Origin: JABMOV01 sp964344305
GTDB taxonomy: Bacteria; Fidelibacterota; Marinisomatia; Marinisomatales; JABMOV01
NCBI GenBank assembly: GCA_964344305.1
Contig: CAYFMT010000001.1
Location: 1-64,000, forward strand
Direction of reading: 5' to 3'
Length of the DNA stretch: 64,000 nt
Below are positions 18,760 to 25,744 of this stretch, piece by piece. Below the pieces are notes generated by a model. That model worked only from the letters and a program-made list of their open reading frames with translations. It ran no database searches and was not told the DNA's origin. The translations under genes and the position numbers were made by a program. How positions within the stretch are numbered: position 1 is the first letter of the stretch; every line of letters starts with the position of its first letter.

Positions 18760-20352
18760 CTATTTCTTTTTCCGCTTTTTCTTGGAATCCTCTTCTTCCG
18801 GCTCTTCTGGTGCCTCTTCCGGTTCGGCCGGGGGCGGTGGTGCTTCTTCCTGCATCCACTCTTTAACAATTCTTGTGGTGGTTTCCGGCTGACCCACGCT
18901 CATGGAAACGATGGATTTCCTAATATCCCCGATTTCGCTCTGCAACACTGCGGGATCTTCATTCACCGATGGTGGGGGCGGTGTCTGTTCCTGCTGTTGT
19001 ACCGGTTGCTGGACCTGTTGGGGCGCTGCTGCTGGGGCCGGTTCTTCCTTAGCTACCGGTTGCGGCTTTCTTTTTTTTTTCGGTCTGCGAGGGGGATATG
19101 GATACGGCGGTGGATACATGGGCTGTCTCTGTCCACGTAATGCCATAAACATCAACCCTACCAGCAGAATAAATAGAAGCAGCCCTAAACCGGACAATAG
19201 AATGATAACAAAGGTGGGTAGACCTGCATCATTTTGTAATCTATCCAGATCGGCTTTAACGGCATCCATTTCTGAAATTTTTTCTTCAATAATGGAATCC
19301 AGGTATGCTTTTTCGCTTTCTTTCTGACGAACGGTAGAAGCAGCAGCAGTTGCCACTGAATCGGGTACAGAGCTGGAGGCCAGCATCCCTTTCAGCTGAT
19401 CTATTTCTGCATTCAAGGCCAGGAGCTTCAAGGAATCCTGCCTGAGAATCTCTCGCCGTTCATTGCGATAGGAGCGTTCTTTCGCAGCGTTTTCCAGTGT
19501 TGTCAGTTGCGAGGCAAAGAATTCGCGATCCGCTTCCCGTCGCTTGGCTTCTTCTTCCTTGTATTCTTCCAGTTCAGATTTCCAGTCATCCTCTCGGCTT
19601 TCATCTTCTTCCCGACGTGTTTTTTCCAGGACTTCCAGTTTTTCTGCAATGTTTCTCAATAAAATCTGTTCAGCGGTTTTGTCATCCCTGCGTTCCTTAA
19701 AGCTGGCGGTCATGATGGACAATACATCTCCCCTGGCGCGGTTATACCGGGAAGCTACCATGACAATTTGCCGGACATTTTCAATCAATTCGGGGGCAAA
19801 CCCTTCCTGAAGGATGACGCTGATTTCCATTTTCTCAACTCGAGCCATTGAGGGTCGTTTCACAGAAGCGGTACGTGAAACAATGTTGGGGGAATCACCA
19901 CCGGATGGTGCATCTTTTTTCTCTATTTCTTCCGGCATATCCTCTTCGAATTCCACATCCGATCCCTGCGATTCCATTTCAAATTCAAAACCTGGAATGG
20001 GAAGACCCACCATGGTTTCATCGCTCATGGATTCTGAGCCAGTACCAGCATCACTCAAAAGAGCATCCACCTGCTTTTCCAAAGCAGCTTCCGTTTTTGA
20101 AGCGGATGATCCACTGGGACCATACGTCACCTGCTCCTCAACTGCATCGCTCAACTCCAGCGTGACATTAATGTCCACCACGAATTGGGATGGATCCAGT
20201 ATTTTGGATAATGCATCTTTGATGCGTTTGCGCAGATCATTTTCGACCATTAGCTTCTGCGTGAGATACGTGGATTCCTGTCCAATTCCAATGCTCAGCG
20301 CAATGAGCGCTGCCATGAAGATGGTAATGGAATATTTAACCCTGTTTTTCAT
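18760..20352 (-). CDS. FliF-like MS-ring protein, reduced (RBM3 part, TM and FliG-binding tail)
   Basis: 530 residues. Order seen: signal peptide (1-24); an RBM3-like region in two halves, RIKDALSKILDPSQFVVDIN (43-62) and LIENVRQIVMVASRYNRARG (189-208), split by an acidic linker; a long charged coiled coil (about 225-375); one membrane helix (about 379-405); a Pro/Gln-rich cytoplasmic segment; a tail SIVSMSVGQPETTTRIVKEW (480-499) like the FliG-binding end of FliF; and an acidic then Lys-rich end. FliF normally has an N-terminal TM helix plus RBM1 and RBM2, which are absent. AGGAG at 20358-20362 is the ribosome site. Homology to FliF is my reading of these motifs plus the adjacent fliG-like gene; profile searches might miss it. 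Confidence 0.75.
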   Translation of the reverse strand: MKNRVKYSITIFMAALIALSIGIGQESTYLTQKLMVENDLRKRIKDALSKILDPSQFVVDINVTLELSDAVEEQVTYGPSGSSASKTEAALEKQVDALLSDAGTGSESMSDETMVGLPIPGFEFEMESQGSDVEFEEDMPEEIEKKDAPSGGDSPNIVSRTASVKRPSMARVEKMEISVILQEGFAPELIENVRQIVMVASRYNRARGDVLSIMTASFKERRDDKTAEQILLRNIAEKLEVLEKTRREEDESREDDWKSELEEYKEEEAKRREADREFFASQLTTLENAAKERSYRNERREILRQDSLKLLALNAEIDQLKGMLASSSVPDSVATAAASTVRQKESEKAYLDSIIEEKISEMDAVKADLDRLQNDAGLPTFVIILLSGLGLLLFILLVGLMFMALRGQRQPMYPPPYPYPPRRPKKKRKPQPVAKEEPAPAAAPQQVQQPVQQQEQTPPPPSVNEDPAVLQSEIGDIRKSIVSMSVGQPETTTRIVKEWMQEEAPPPPAEPEEAPEEPEEEDSKKKRKKK

Positions 20353-20362
20353 AACCGCTCCT

Positions 20363-20520
20363 AATAAACACTATCAATTCTTTTTGGCTTTTGTGTTAGG
20401 TGTTGAAGATTCTTTGCCTGTAAGACCGCTTGAGCCTGCCGGCGCCAGAAACGTGATCTCAACGCGCCGATTTCGATCCTTGTATTCCTTGGTGGAATTG
20501 TATTTTCGAATTAACTCTGA
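20363..20520. repeat. Exact 158-bp tandem duplication, copy 1
   Basis: Identical over 158 bases to 20521-20678. This copy is non-coding: it carries a relic of the last 48 codons of the motB-like gene between that gene and the FliF-like gene. It begins one base beyond the FliF-like ribosome site. Without it, the two genes would be 21 bases apart. Confidence 0.95.
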
Positions 20521-20678
20521 AATAAACACTATCAATTCTTTTTGGCTTTTGTGTTAGGTGTTGAAGATTCTTTGCCTGTAAGACCGCTTGAGCCTGCCGG
20601 CGCCAGAAACGTGATCTCAACGCGCCGATTTCGATCCTTGTATTCCTTGGTGGAATTGTATTTTCGAATTAACTCTGA
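20521..20678. repeat. Exact 158-bp tandem duplication, copy 2 (functional motB 3' end)
   Basis: Exact duplicate of 20363-20520. It holds the real last 48 codons and stop of the motB-like gene plus 11 bases beyond the stop. The perfect identity means a very recent event or an assembly artefact. Confidence 0.95.
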
Positions 20679-21338
20679 GGTGATGACCCTGTCTGTAGGT
20701 CTATCCCGCGGTACATACTCCGCATACCCAACAGATTGAAGTCTTGTGGGATCGATACCCATTTCAATAAGCTGTCGCACAACAGCGGCAGCCCGCGCCC
20801 CGGACAATTCCCAGTTTGTTGGAAATTTATCATGGAATCGCTCCGGAAGTGGGTCCGAATCTGTGTGACCCTCAATGGCCACCATAAAATATGAATTCTT
20901 AATGGTAGGAATAAAACCGCGCAAAATGGGGACAATTTCCGGTTTTAAGTCGGCTGACCCGGATCTAAAACTCACGTCAGATGAAATCCCAATCGTGACC
21001 CCTTTAGGACTTGTGGTGACTTCTACGGGCTTGGCACCTGTTTGCGGGTCCGTGGGCATCTCCTTCACCATTTTGTCCACTGCTTTTTTGATGTCTGCCA
21101 GGGACATAGCCTGACTTTGCTTCTTGACTTTTTTCCCCACGGATTTACCCATGGAATCTGCCATTTCCTGAAGCTTAACTGGATCAATGGTAGAAATGGC
21201 TGCCAGAAGCACAAAGAAGGCAAACAACAATGTCATCATGTCTGCAAATGTACCGAACCATCCCGGTAGACCCTCTTCTACCTGGTCCCTTCCGATTTGC
21301 ATGTATTTCTTTTTTAGCTGATTCAGGTCCTGTGCCAT
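20532..21338 (-). CDS. motB: MotB-like stator protein (OmpA-type peptidoglycan-binding domain)
   Basis: 268 residues. A short cytoplasmic start is followed by the single stator helix WFGTFADMMTLLFAFFVLL, in which Asp33 is the ion-binding Asp of MotB/PomB. After a linker, about residues 115-255 form an OmpA-like domain (VAIEGHTDSDPLPERF, NWELSGARAAAV, NRRVEITFL) that binds peptidoglycan. With MotA it should make an ion channel that drives a rotor, here presumably the FliF/FliG-like pair two genes further on. It starts 7 bases after the motA-like stop. The last 48 codons are duplicated downstream. Confidence 0.93.
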   Translation of the reverse strand: MAQDLNQLKKKYMQIGRDQVEEGLPGWFGTFADMMTLLFAFFVLLAAISTIDPVKLQEMADSMGKSVGKKVKKQSQAMSLADIKKAVDKMVKEMPTDPQTGAKPVEVTTSPKGVTIGISSDVSFRSGSADLKPEIVPILRGFIPTIKNSYFMVAIEGHTDSDPLPERFHDKFPTNWELSGARAAAVVRQLIEMGIDPTRLQSVGYAEYVPRDRPTDRVITSELIRKYNSTKEYKDRNRRVEITFLAPAGSSGLTGKESSTPNTKAKKN

Positions 21339-21345
21339 GGTGACC

Positions 21346-22134
21346 CTATGCTTCTGATTTCCATTCTTTTGGCGGGATGAATGAATTCAGTTTTTCTCTT
21401 ACAATCAGCGGGTGCTTCTTCTGGTGCACAAGCCGCGATGCTTCCACCAGCAATGACTGCATGGTGTTTGTAAATGTGATCCTTGTGGTCAATTTTGCTG
21501 CCATTGGAAGAAAGAACAGGTTGGCAAATACAGCACCATAAAAAGTAGTGATAAGCGCTGCCGACATACCGGACCCCAACGCATCGGTTCCACCGCCTTC
21601 ATCGCCGCCAAAGCCCGCCAGCATAATCACCAGACCAATGAGCGTTCCAATCATACCCCAGGCCGGAGCCATGGTGCCCATGGTTTTAAAGAGATCCGCC
21701 TGGCTTTTTTCACGGATTTCCCTGTAATCAATTCTTGTGTTCAGAATATCCGTTAACTCTTCCATGGAATAACCATCTACAACCATCTGGACGCCATCCC
21801 TGAAGAAGGGGTTTCGAATGGACTGAATTTCTTTTTCCAGTTCAGCGGTCCCTTTTCTGGATACTTCCGCGACGCCAACGGCCATATCCACGTAGTCACC
21901 CAGTTTGGTTTTGCTGCCCTTAAATACAGCGCCCATGGCTGATCCCAGCTTCATCACCTCAGAAAGCGGGAACGCGACTGAAACGGATGCAACCATTCCT
22001 CCAAACACAATGGCAAAACTGGATGTGGATAAAAACCCTGCCATACTGGCTCCTGCAGCTGCAGCAGCAAGCCAAATCCCTGCGACAATTGAGCCAAGCC
22101 CAAGTATAATTCCAATAATGGTTGCTAGATCCAT
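21346..22134 (-). CDS. motA: MotA-like stator protein (PomA type)
   Basis: 262 residues, four membrane helices (about 5-27, 33-55, 150-175, 187-207) and a cytoplasmic loop carrying the conserved charged stretch EVSRKGTAELEKEI that contacts FliG in known motors. Helix 3 APAWGMIGTLIGLVIML has the essential Pro, and helix 4 reads ITTFYGAVFANLFFLP. The Thr residues in IGTLIG and ITTFYG match those of sodium-driven PomA, so sodium coupling is possible but unproven. GGGAG lies 6 bases before the ATG. Generic ExbB/TolQ is less likely given the MotA-type loop and the MotB-like partner. Confidence 0.93.
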   Translation of the reverse strand: MDLATIIGIILGLGSIVAGIWLAAAAAGASMAGFLSTSSFAIVFGGMVASVSVAFPLSEVMKLGSAMGAVFKGSKTKLGDYVDMAVGVAEVSRKGTAELEKEIQSIRNPFFRDGVQMVVDGYSMEELTDILNTRIDYREIREKSQADLFKTMGTMAPAWGMIGTLIGLVIMLAGFGGDEGGGTDALGSGMSAALITTFYGAVFANLFFLPMAAKLTTRITFTNTMQSLLVEASRLVHQKKHPLIVREKLNSFIPPKEWKSEA

Positions 22135-22146
22135 ATAATGCTCCCG

Positions 22147-23502
22147 TTATTCCTCAAGAATGCTGGTTGATTTCAACCTGTTTTCGTGCAATGCTTTTAA
22201 GATATTTCGCACATCATCGTATTCCGGATCCAGCCTTAATGCAAGGTTCCAGTCGATGGTGGCCCTCTGTATATCCCCCAGTTTATAATAAATGGACCCT
22301 CGTCTCGCGTATGCCAGCGCCAGGTTTGGGTTTAACTCCAGAGCAGATTCCACTTCCTGCAGAGCTTTCCGGTAATCCCCGGAGTAAAAATACCTCAGGG
22401 ACCGGGATAAATGTCGCATGGCTTCATTCATATTGTTCTCTGACACATTGGATTTCAATACCATGCTCATAAGGGAATCTTCCATGGATTTTGCATGCTG
22501 TTCCATGGCCGATAGTCGAATAATTAAGTTCCGCATTTCATTGTTCATCATGTCCATGGAATCCCGAAGAGAGTGTACAGTGAAATCTGCCATCTGCAAT
22601 GTGGAGTCCATGTGCATAAAACGTTCATTTGTCCCCGGTAATTTCATGTCGTCTCCCACCAGCGGGGATGGGCCACCGGATGTCCCGCCACCAGACGGTG
22701 CTTTTGGAACCGCCATATCCAATCCAAACGTTACGCCGGGGTGGCCTTTCCAGTATCTGGAACCCCATGTGGGTAATTTATCAATGTGGGTGAACCCAAG
22801 GCTTAAGCGATAATCCGAGGTAAGGGGGATGCGGAGTCCCACATTGACGCCTGTTCCATCGAATTCACCCACGAAGTCCATACCACCCCATTTTTGAAAA
22901 TAGGGGGTGTTTAATAGAAATCCCGCGAACACACCGGCTCGAATACCGGCGGAATCGGGAATTGCATTGGAGTCGGCTGCAGCAAACCCACCGCTGCCAA
23001 AACCAAGAAATGTGCTCATGGAATAATTTCCAAGAGGCTTTTTACTTCCAACTACAACAAAAAATGATAATTCTTTTGGGTCGAGACTTAATCCCTCATC
23101 CGCTGTGTTTTCAAATACAATATCCTGTAACCCAACCGAAACGGAAATATCATTGTAGGAATATATCCGTTGCTGTATATGAAATCCAAACTCAACCGGC
23201 ACCTGCATTGGAGATGTTTCCAGGTTGGCAATACGCGTTGTATCTCCACCGATCGCCGATGAAAACCCCATCAAAAAGTTTTTACCTAATTCTGCTTCAA
23301 ACCGGATTCCCTTTGCGGTATTCACTGGGTTGAAATTGTGCATTTCAATGCCAAAGCCTGTCTGAAAGAGGTATGGGCTTCGTTCAGGAAGGCTGGTGGG
23401 GATTTTCATCATCATCCCGGGGCGTGTATACGTTACCCGCGTGGCTGCGTTTCCAATTCCACAAATCAATAATACGGTTAAAAAGAGGTGTTTCTTTCTC
23501 AT
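22147..23502 (-). CDS. Predicted outer-membrane barrel/TPR protein of the motor-like operon
   Basis: 451 residues with a signal peptide (MRKKHLFLTVLLICGIGNAA). Residues about 25-265 alternate short hydrophobic strands with turns (GIRFEAELGKNFLMGFSSAI, NYSMSTFLGFGSGGF, DYRLSLGFTHI), like a small outer-membrane beta barrel. A Gly/Pro-rich linker follows, then a helical coiled-coil stretch (about 300-370) and two TPR-like repeats (FYSGDYRKALQEVESALELN and LAYARRGSIYYKLGDIQRAT). Not a family I recognise. Its start overlaps the stop of the TPR gene upstream by four bases (ATGA) and it is 12 bases before motA, so it is tightly part of the operon. It may couple the motor to the outer membrane. Confidence 0.72.
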   Translation of the reverse strand: MRKKHLFLTVLLICGIGNAATRVTYTRPGMMMKIPTSLPERSPYLFQTGFGIEMHNFNPVNTAKGIRFEAELGKNFLMGFSSAIGGDTTRIANLETSPMQVPVEFGFHIQQRIYSYNDISVSVGLQDIVFENTADEGLSLDPKELSFFVVVGSKKPLGNYSMSTFLGFGSGGFAAADSNAIPDSAGIRAGVFAGFLLNTPYFQKWGGMDFVGEFDGTGVNVGLRIPLTSDYRLSLGFTHIDKLPTWGSRYWKGHPGVTFGLDMAVPKAPSGGGTSGGPSPLVGDDMKLPGTNERFMHMDSTLQMADFTVHSLRDSMDMMNNEMRNLIIRLSAMEQHAKSMEDSLMSMVLKSNVSENNMNEAMRHLSRSLRYFYSGDYRKALQEVESALELNPNLALAYARRGSIYYKLGDIQRATIDWNLALRLDPEYDDVRNILKALHENRLKSTSILEE

Positions 23503-24419
23503 GGGATAAGTTCCGCTTTTTTTAGTTCCAGCTGAGCCAGACGAATATAGTCGCTATCGGGATAATCGTTTACAACTGTATAAAAGGATTCCAGCGCCAG
23601 TTCTTCCTGTCCTGTTTTGCGATACAGTAGACCCTTTTGAATAAGGGCATCATCTGTGCGATCAGATTTTGGGATCCTTAACAATTGATCCAGAACATTG
23701 ATGGCTGTCTGGTAGTCACCCATTTGCTGGTGGGCATCGGCAATCCAGTATAGGATATTTGTCGCTGTGTGTATATCGGTTTTTGAAAGATCCAATTGAA
23801 GGAATTGTTGTACCGCTGTTGAATAATCTTCTTTCTGATAAGCCATGACTCCCGCCATATAAGTTGATGGGCTGAAGGCGGGCTTTTGTGATTTCTTTTC
23901 CGTTTTCTTTGGTGCCTTCATTTTTGGGACCGTCTTCATTGTTGGCATTTCTGATGTGGTCTTGACCTCATTGAGTATGGCAAGGTCTTCTTCAAGAGCC
24001 GGAATATCCAGCCTGGGTCTTGAGGGCTTTTGAAGCGGGGGCCTTGTGTATTCCGCCAGCATGCCCCTCAACTCAGCATTTTCGTCCTTGAGGGAATGTA
24101 TTTCATTTTGGAAAGATATTTCCAATTCATCCATTCGTGTCTGAATCCTCTGCAGGGCTGACAGCATTTCCTTTGAGGCCGCCATATACACGGAACCGCT
24201 TTCAACTTTTTTTATCTTCAGTTTAACTTCGTCCGAGGTAGACTTGACAAGCCTTGAATAGGATTCATCTCCAGTAGCTGGTTCTATGACGATTCCTAGA
24301 TCCAGGAAGAAAATATCTGAATAGGTACCTGGGTCTGTCGCCTGCCCGAAAATCGCCGATACAAGCGTGCCCGTCAGAATAATATGTATGAATTGGCGCT
24401 TTACCATAGTAGTGACCAT
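23499..24419 (-). CDS. Periplasmic TPR protein, CpoB/YbgF-like
   Basis: 306 residues from the ATG at 24419; the ATG at 24407 is an alternative and the frame is open to a TTG at 24422. A hydrophobic signal (FIHIILTGTLVSAIFG) precedes an unknown N-terminal region, a coiled coil (about 85-125), a basic Pro/Lys linker and C-terminal TPR repeats (YMAGVMAYQKEDYSTAVQQF, NILYWIADAHQQMGDYQTAI). This order (coiled coil then TPR) is like CpoB/YbgF, which in other bacteria works with the Tol-Pal motor; the stator-type genes downstream make the parallel notable. Overlap with the next gene is four bases. Confidence 0.75.
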   Translation of the reverse strand: MVTTMVKRQFIHIILTGTLVSAIFGQATDPGTYSDIFFLDLGIVIEPATGDESYSRLVKSTSDEVKLKIKKVESGSVYMAASKEMLSALQRIQTRMDELEISFQNEIHSLKDENAELRGMLAEYTRPPLQKPSRPRLDIPALEEDLAILNEVKTTSEMPTMKTVPKMKAPKKTEKKSQKPAFSPSTYMAGVMAYQKEDYSTAVQQFLQLDLSKTDIHTATNILYWIADAHQQMGDYQTAINVLDQLLRIPKSDRTDDALIQKGLLYRKTGQEELALESFYTVVNDYPDSDYIRLAQLELKKAELIP

Positions 24420-24430
24420 CAATTCAATGC

Positions 24431-25582
24431 TTATTCGTATTCTTCCCAGTCAATGACGTATGAATAACCGATAAATGAGCCAAAAGAGTGAGGAACATAT
24501 AGTTCAAATGTCCCTACTGCGCCCGGCAATAGTGATGCGTCAGTTGTTATTCCGGAATCAAACGTATGGTATGCACCGCGAACAAAGGATGTGAGGGTCT
24601 TTGTTTCTCCGGACCAGTTCTTCCTGAAAACAAAATCCATCTTCACAAAGTCAGCGCGTCGACCACCAATGTTTTTGATTTCACCGGTAAATATCAGGTT
24701 ACCCTGTTTATCTTTTTTCTCTGCGATATTACCCACCAGGACACAATTGGCAGAATACTGTTTTGATGCGGCACGATCCATGGGATCTGCGGATGTGTAC
24801 TGGGGTTGGGCAAGCTTCGGCATGGGAGGGGGCGAGTAGCTGTCACGAATCTGTTCAGGAATATACTCTTGTTGTTCCTCAGTGATAATATTGTCCACCA
24901 CACGAACAATATTTTCCCGCTCAATGATGAGGTAACCGACAAGGGTTTCAACCTTCATGGTTTTGTCATCCTGGTACACAATCTTTCCAAACACTGTGCT
25001 GCCGTTTTTCAGAATGATTTCCTTTGAATAAATTGCCAGCGGATTCACCCACATTTTGCTCATTGCCTTCAGGTCTTCCACTTCGGAATTCAAATGCTTG
25101 ATTTCCGCCACCATTTTCTTGATCTCAAAGCTGAGTTCATTTACGATGTAGGATTGGTCCTGACCGCCAGTGCGCGAACCAGCATCACTTACCTCTAAAG
25201 GTTCAGTAGCGCTTTTAACAGGTGTTTTTGGTGCGGTGGATAAGTGAAGCTCCAGGTCTTCAACATCATCTGCTATAATGGAAATTGGAACAGATGCATG
25301 TCCCAATGGTCCCGCATTAATATCAATTACATATTCGCCGGGCAAAACTTTCTTGAACTTGAATTTGCCCTTGCCCATGCCCATACGGCCCTTAGTTTCG
25401 GTTCGTTGAACCTCAACGCCATCTTCCGTTTGCAGCAACACGGTTGTCACCACTTTTTCACCCTGATTGTCCAATACAACACCTTCAATGTCGTAATTAT
25501 CAGCAGGGATCGCGTAGGAAGAGAGGGCGCATAGCACTATTACAGCTATGGAAAGCCTTTTCATGTGCGCCTCAATTTTCAT
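24431..25582 (-). CDS. Secreted protein with carboxypeptidase-regulatory-like and FxLYD-like domains
   Basis: 383 residues from ATG 25582, preceded by GAGGT; ATG 25564 (MKRLSIAVIVLC) is an equally possible start and is where the signal peptide proper begins. After the signal there is a carboxypeptidase-regulatory-like beta domain (about 30-115: YDIEGVVLDNQGEKV, VLPGEYVIDI), a short coiled coil, a small Sm-like barrel-type stretch (ILKNGSTVFGKIVYQDDKTM) and a C-terminal FxLYD-like domain (TGEIKNIGGRRADFVKMDF). It is the first gene of the motor-like operon, 11 bases before the TPR gene. Function unknown; probably a periplasmic structural component. Confidence 0.7.
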   Translation of the reverse strand: MKIEAHMKRLSIAVIVLCALSSYAIPADNYDIEGVVLDNQGEKVVTTVLLQTEDGVEVQRTETKGRMGMGKGKFKFKKVLPGEYVIDINAGPLGHASVPISIIADDVEDLELHLSTAPKTPVKSATEPLEVSDAGSRTGGQDQSYIVNELSFEIKKMVAEIKHLNSEVEDLKAMSKMWVNPLAIYSKEIILKNGSTVFGKIVYQDDKTMKVETLVGYLIIERENIVRVVDNIITEEQQEYIPEQIRDSYSPPPMPKLAQPQYTSADPMDRAASKQYSANCVLVGNIAEKKDKQGNLIFTGEIKNIGGRRADFVKMDFVFRKNWSGETKTLTSFVRGAYHTFDSGITTDASLLPGAVGTFELYVPHSFGSFIGYSYVIDWEEYE

Positions 25583-25634
25583 TATACTACCTCGGATTTG
25601 CAGCTCTTGGCGTAACAAAACACCAAGACATCAA

Positions 25635-25663
25635 ATATTACCGTTAAAATTTTAACCAGTCAA
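25635..25663 (-). promoter_or_regulatory. Sigma70-type promoter of the motor-like operon
   Basis: On the minus strand TTGACT (25663-25658), a 17-base spacer and TAATAT (25640-25635). Predicted start near 25628, giving a leader of about 46 bases to the ATG at 25582. This is the best promoter match I found in the window. Confidence 0.6.
25643..25656. promoter_or_regulatory. 14-bp perfect palindrome inside the promoter spacer
   Basis: GTTAAAATTTTAAC lies wholly between the -35 and -10 boxes of the motor-like operon promoter. Such a place suits a repressor site; no matching regulator is identified. Confidence 0.4.
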
Positions 25664-25678
25664 GAGATAAAACGCACA

Positions 25679-25720
25679 CTGTTATCGGGCGTAAAACACG
25701 TATTTAACGCAAGATAACAG
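25679..25720 (-). terminator. Inverted repeat after the carboxypeptidase gene
   Basis: Arms CTGTTATC and GATAACAG with further pairing inside (GCGTAAA with TTTAACGC, one bulge). It lies 25 bases beyond the M32 gene stop on the minus strand and just upstream of the next promoter. No T tract, so termination is only probable. Confidence 0.45.
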
Positions 25721-25744
25721 GCAGATATGATGTAGTACTTTGAA

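Noticed and set aside
18902..20557. Several plus-strand frames of 67-247 codons opposite the FliF-like gene
   Set aside because: They are antisense shadows with Ser-, Cys- and Gly-rich low-complexity sequence and no start context; the minus-strand gene explains the region.
21346..22134. ExbB/TolQ or the Zorya defence protein ZorA
   Set aside because: The protein has four helices, a MotA-type charged loop and PomA-type helices 3 and 4, is of normal MotA length, and lies beside MotB-, FliF- and FliG-like genes; no ZorC/D/E genes are near.
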